Part shown: positions 18,347 through 20,713 of the stretch, one piece after another
Position numbering within the stretch: the stretch's first letter is position 1
How the letters are laid out: every line of letters starts with the position of its first letter
From: Acidimicrobiia bacterium
GTDB lineage: Bacteria; Actinomycetota; Acidimicrobiia; Acidimicrobiales; SZUA-35
Assembly: GCA_029857855.1 (NCBI GenBank)
Contig: JAOUGG010000002.1
Span: 1-20,713 of the forward strand
Direction: 5' to 3'
DNA: 20,713 nt
Position numbers and translations under genes: made by a program
The notes under the pieces: generated by a model
What the model was told of the DNA's origin: nothing
The model's database searches: none
The model's input: only the letters and a program-made list of their open reading frames with translations

Positions 18347-19756
18347 ATGGACTATCGCCGGGTCGTCGTCATCGAGGTGAACGAGGTTCCACGTCGGGTG
18401 TTGACCGACGTGGCCGCGATGGGTCGAGCGCCGTTCATCGGACAGCTACTCGACGACGACCAGGTCGTCGATACGGTCGTGTCGGAGCAGCTCCCGAGGG
18501 AGATGTATCCATCGCAGACCTGGGCCTCACTCAACACCGGGGTGCCGTGGCGGGACCATCGGGTGTGGTGGTACGGCGACCCGAAGCCGGCCGCCTACCC
18601 CCTCTACTGGCAGGTGGCGGCCCGTTCCGATCGCTCCGTCGGGCTGGTGAGCACGTTGCATTCGTCGCCGCTGTCGGTCCAGTGCTCGACCGGTGACTAC
18701 CGCTTCGCCATTCCCGACTGCTTCGCCGTCGATGCCGACACGAGGCCCGACCGGTATCGACGGTTCCAGGAACTCAATCTGCGGTTGACCCGGGCCAACA
18801 GCCGCAAATCGGATTTTCGGTCGGCGCGGTCCGAGGTCGGTCCGGCGTTGAAGGCGATGGCCGGGCTGGGGTTGAGTGGGGCGACGGTCGCCCGCCTCGG
18901 TCGGCTGGCCGCCGAGGCGGCGGCAGGGCGGGTTCCCCGGGAGCGGGTCCGGTCCGGACAGTTCCTGATTCTGTCCGACGTGTTTCTGCGGCTGCTGACC
19001 GACGAGGCCCCGGACCTGGCGGTGATGTTCACGAATCACGTCGCCGCGGCCATGCATCGCTATTGGTACGCCCTGTACCCCGACGATTTCAGCACCGAGC
19101 ACTATCCGATCGACTGGGTCGCCCGCCATCGCGACGAGATTCCGGTGGCCGTCGAGATGCTGGATCGCTTTCTGATGCGGCTTGATGAGTGGTGCAAACG
19201 GAACGACCGAACGCTGGTTGTCGTGTCGTCGATGGGTCAGGGGCCGAGTCGCGACCTCGAGTCCGACCAGACCCACGACGTGGTGATCGTCAATCCGGAG
19301 GCGTTTCTCGCCGCAGTCGGCGTCGACCTCGATCGGATGCCTTTGGTTCGCGGTTCGATGGCGCCCAACCTGACGCTCGCTTGCGGATCGACCGAAGCGG
19401 CCGAACAGCTGGAGGCCCGCCTCGCCGAGGTCGGTGGCGACCATCACCGCTGGCGGGTCGATCGGGTCGACGACGTGGTCACGTTGACGTACGGCCTGGT
19501 GGTGGTCGACGACGAGACCGTGATCCTCGACGGGCGATCGGTCGACGCAGCGACGGCCGGCTTGGAGATCCATGCCGTCGACGACCACTCCAGCGGCCGG
19601 CACATCCCCGAAGGGGTGGTGGCCGTGTCCAACTCGCCCAGCTTCAAGCAACCGGCCGATCGTCAGGTCGACTACCTCGACTTCGCTCCGGCCATGCTCG
19701 ATCTGCTGGGCGTTGCCCGGCCTGATCACCATAAGGTTCCGGTCCTGCAACTCTGA
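18347..19756 (+). CDS. Alkaline-phosphatase-superfamily protein (type I phosphodiesterase-like), divergent metal site
   Basis: The 469-residue protein shows the overall plan of the AlkP superfamily. It opens with the strand VVVIEVNEVPRRVL (6-19), has the nucleophile region MYPSQTWASLNTGVPWRDH (53-71, candidate nucleophile T58), FTNHVAAAMHRYW (228-240), and a late histidine in SSGRHIPEGVVAVS (415-428). It resembles a subgroup with an ELNE-type first motif that I recall near surface polysaccharide genes. The usual SDHG metal-ligand motif is replaced by SSMGQGP (294-300), so the Asp and His ligands at that position are gone; catalysis may differ or be lost. There is no signal peptide or membrane helix, so it is probably cytoplasmic. 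AGG five bases before the ATG at 18347 favours that start over GTG 18341. Neighbours suggest a cell-envelope role, which is inference. Confidence 0.72.
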   Translation: MDYRRVVVIEVNEVPRRVLTDVAAMGRAPFIGQLLDDDQVVDTVVSEQLPREMYPSQTWASLNTGVPWRDHRVWWYGDPKPAAYPLYWQVAARSDRSVGLVSTLHSSPLSVQCSTGDYRFAIPDCFAVDADTRPDRYRRFQELNLRLTRANSRKSDFRSARSEVGPALKAMAGLGLSGATVARLGRLAAEAAAGRVPRERVRSGQFLILSDVFLRLLTDEAPDLAVMFTNHVAAAMHRYWYALYPDDFSTEHYPIDWVARHRDEIPVAVEMLDRFLMRLDEWCKRNDRTLVVVSSMGQGPSRDLESDQTHDVVIVNPEAFLAAVGVDLDRMPLVRGSMAPNLTLACGSTEAAEQLEARLAEVGGDHHRWRVDRVDDVVTLTYGLVVVDDETVILDGRSVDAATAGLEIHAVDDHSSGRHIPEGVVAVSNSPSFKQPADRQVDYLDFAPAMLDLLGVARPDHHKVPVLQL

Positions 19757-19823
19757 CGTCGAATCGGCGACTTTGACGGTCATTCATCGAGCGGCCGTTC
19801 TAGTCTGGTAGCCGGCCATCCAC

Positions 19824-19908
19824 GCCCGGGTGGCGGAACGGCAGACGCAGAGGGCTTAAACCCCTCGGCCGCTTCGGCGGCGTGTGGGTTCGACTCCCAC
19901 CCCGGGCA
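19824..19908 (+). tRNA. tRNA-Leu (UAA)
   Basis: The cloverleaf folds completely. The acceptor stem is GCCCGGG (19824-19830) with CCCGGGC (19901-19907), followed by discriminator A at 19908. A short D stem uses GCG/CGC. The anticodon stem is GAGGG/CCCTC, with loop CTTAAAC and anticodon TAA at 19857-19859. A long class II variable arm has stem GCCGC/GCGGC and a TTCG loop (19868-19881). The T arm is GTGGG-TTCGACT-CCCAC (19884-19900). The long variable arm and the A discriminator fit leucine. CCA is not encoded. A TAGTCT hexamer at 19801-19806 is a possible -10 box. Confidence 0.96.
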
Positions 19909-19917
19909 CGGTAAATA

Positions 19918-20356
19918 TCAGGCCAAACGCTGATTAATGATCGGAGCGCAACGCTCACGACGCGTGACCAGACCACGAGGCACCGGATTCCGAGACACCG
20001 ACGTGTCATCTCGGACCATCAGATAAGCGTAGAAACCCGACACCGAAGACAACCGCCGGCGGACCGTCCGTGGCGACAAACCATCAGACCGGTTGATCGG
20101 CACGACGTTCGAGTCGCCGACGCCGTTGCGCTGCTGAGCGATGAACGACATCACATCGCCGCTCGTCACCCGGGCCGGGGTCTTGCCAACAACGGTGAAG
20201 AACACCTTCAGATCGAACGCCACCGCCCGGATCGTGTTCGGCCGAGCTCTCGCCCGCAAGAACTCGAGATAGGCATCCACCAACGGATGACCGACTCTCA
20301 CCACCAAGCCGGCCGCCAGCATCCTCAAACTGCACAACCACCGGCTTCCAACGCAT
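19918..20356 (-). pseudogene. Truncated, frameshifted tyrosine recombinase (integrase) remnant
   Basis: Only the N-terminal SAM-like core-binding domain of a tyrosine recombinase remains. It includes VRVGHPLVDAYLEFLRARARPNTIRAVAFDLKVFF and LSPRTVRRRLSSVSGFYAYLMVRDD, followed by NPVPRGLVTRRER, after which the frame stops. The catalytic domain with the R-H-R-Y residues is absent. At the 5' end, a plausible start MRWKPVVVQFEDAGG (ATG at 20354-20356) is in a different frame from LVVRVGHPLVD, implying a frameshift around 20305-20325. The shorter open frame from TTG 20337 is the intact part. The gene is oriented so that its missing 3' end faces the tRNA-Leu gene, and the stop lies nine bases from the tRNA 3' end. 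This placement is typical of a decayed element that integrated at a tRNA. Alternatively it is a stray fragment of a widespread chromosomal recombinase family. Confidence 0.8.
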
Positions 20357-20568
20357 CACAACGCCCCCAACGACAGGCCAACGCCACGACGCTACAAGCC
20401 CACCACGATCACCCACATATCATGCGATGTAGTCCGGTCCGGCCGTCCGGTAACGGGTAGCCGATAGTGCCGTGACTGGGGCGTCGCCGCCGGTCGTTCC
20501 GAGGTGCGTCGACCTGGTGACGGGTCAGTGTCGCCACTGGGACCGCCACGGTCGTCTAGGATTGGGCT
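20357..20568. other. Non-coding stretch with candidate leaderless promoter
   Basis: These 212 bases hold no supportable gene. At the right end, TAGGAT (20557-20562) ends six bases before the ATG at 20569, the same spacing as before glgC. I see no copy of the tRNA-Leu 3' end that would mark the far attachment site of an integrated element. Confidence 0.4.
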
Positions 20569-20713
20569 ATGGCAACCTCACCGGTTCCAAAGATCCGGAA
20601 CCTCCGGCACACGACGCTGGACGAACTCGACTTGACCGAGGGTGAGTTGGCCGAGTTCCACCGGACCCAGGCAGCGGTCGTCTATGCTATCCTCTCGGAC
20701 CCGGTTCCGGGCG
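20569..20713 (+). CDS. Unknown protein, N-terminal fragment (3' cut by window edge)
   Basis: An open frame begins at ATG 20569 and runs off the window after 48 codons. The visible residues start MATSPVPKIRNLRHTTLDEL and continue with an acidic helix-like stretch (DLTEGELAEFHRTQAAVVYAILSD). I do not recognise the family from this fragment. A TAGGAT hexamer six bases upstream, and third-position GC bias like that of neighbouring genes, support a real gene. No function can be assigned. Confidence 0.5.
   Translation, partial: MATSPVPKIRNLRHTTLDELDLTEGELAEFHRTQAAVVYAILSDPVPG

Noticed and set aside
20436..20460. Cluster of CCGG-containing short repeats
   Set aside because: The pattern is short and irregular and expected by chance in DNA of this composition.

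Overview
The window is a high-GC bacterial chromosome segment, most likely from an actinobacterium. The protein families (a GT5-type GlgA with a short GlgP, a DUF501 protein, CoxG, and an actinobacterial-looking tyrosine recombinase) and the very GC-rich third codon positions point that way. Acidimicrobiia is my best guess; this is inference from family resemblance, not a database match.

Layout. (1) Positions 2-2037: the 3' part of a CorC/HlyC-type CBS-domain membrane protein, overlapped by one base with the GTPase gene era, ending at a strong bidirectional hairpin. (2) Positions 2086-10973: a compact and apparently complete glycogen locus. glgB (minus) diverges from glgC (plus), and glgC runs convergently into a tightly coupled minus-strand operon glgP-glgX-glgA. 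Together these make ADP-glucose (GlgC), elongate (GlgA), branch (GlgB), phosphorolyse (GlgP) and debranch (GlgX). (3) Positions 11217-14485: a plus-strand run of a MobA/MocA-like nucleotidyltransferase, a CoxG-type SRPBCC protein with an Ala-rich linker and C-terminal membrane anchor, an unusual fusion of DUF501 to the C-terminal part of a Ppx/GppA phosphatase, and a RimJ/RimL-type acetyltransferase. (4) Positions 14498-17109: a minus-strand crotonase-family gene, divergent from maf, which overlaps a polytopic LPG-synthase-TM family protein. (5) Positions 17156-19756: two uncharacterised small proteins and a divergent alkaline-phosphatase-superfamily protein. (6) Positions 19824-20713: tRNA-Leu(UAA), a broken tyrosine-recombinase gene pressed against its 3' end, and the start of an unknown gene cut by the window edge.

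Most of the window is ordinary chromosomal metabolism. The items most worth a second look are the DUF501-Ppx fusion that lacks the N-terminal half of the phosphatase fold, the CoxG/MocA pair with no Mo-hydroxylase structural genes in sight, a coding minisatellite at the GlgA N-terminus together with a Lys-to-Arg change in its substrate motif, the integrase remnant at tRNA-Leu, and a recurring spacing of -10-like hexamers 6-8 bases before start codons that suggests leaderless transcripts. I did not find a clear novel defence, mobile or biosynthetic system.
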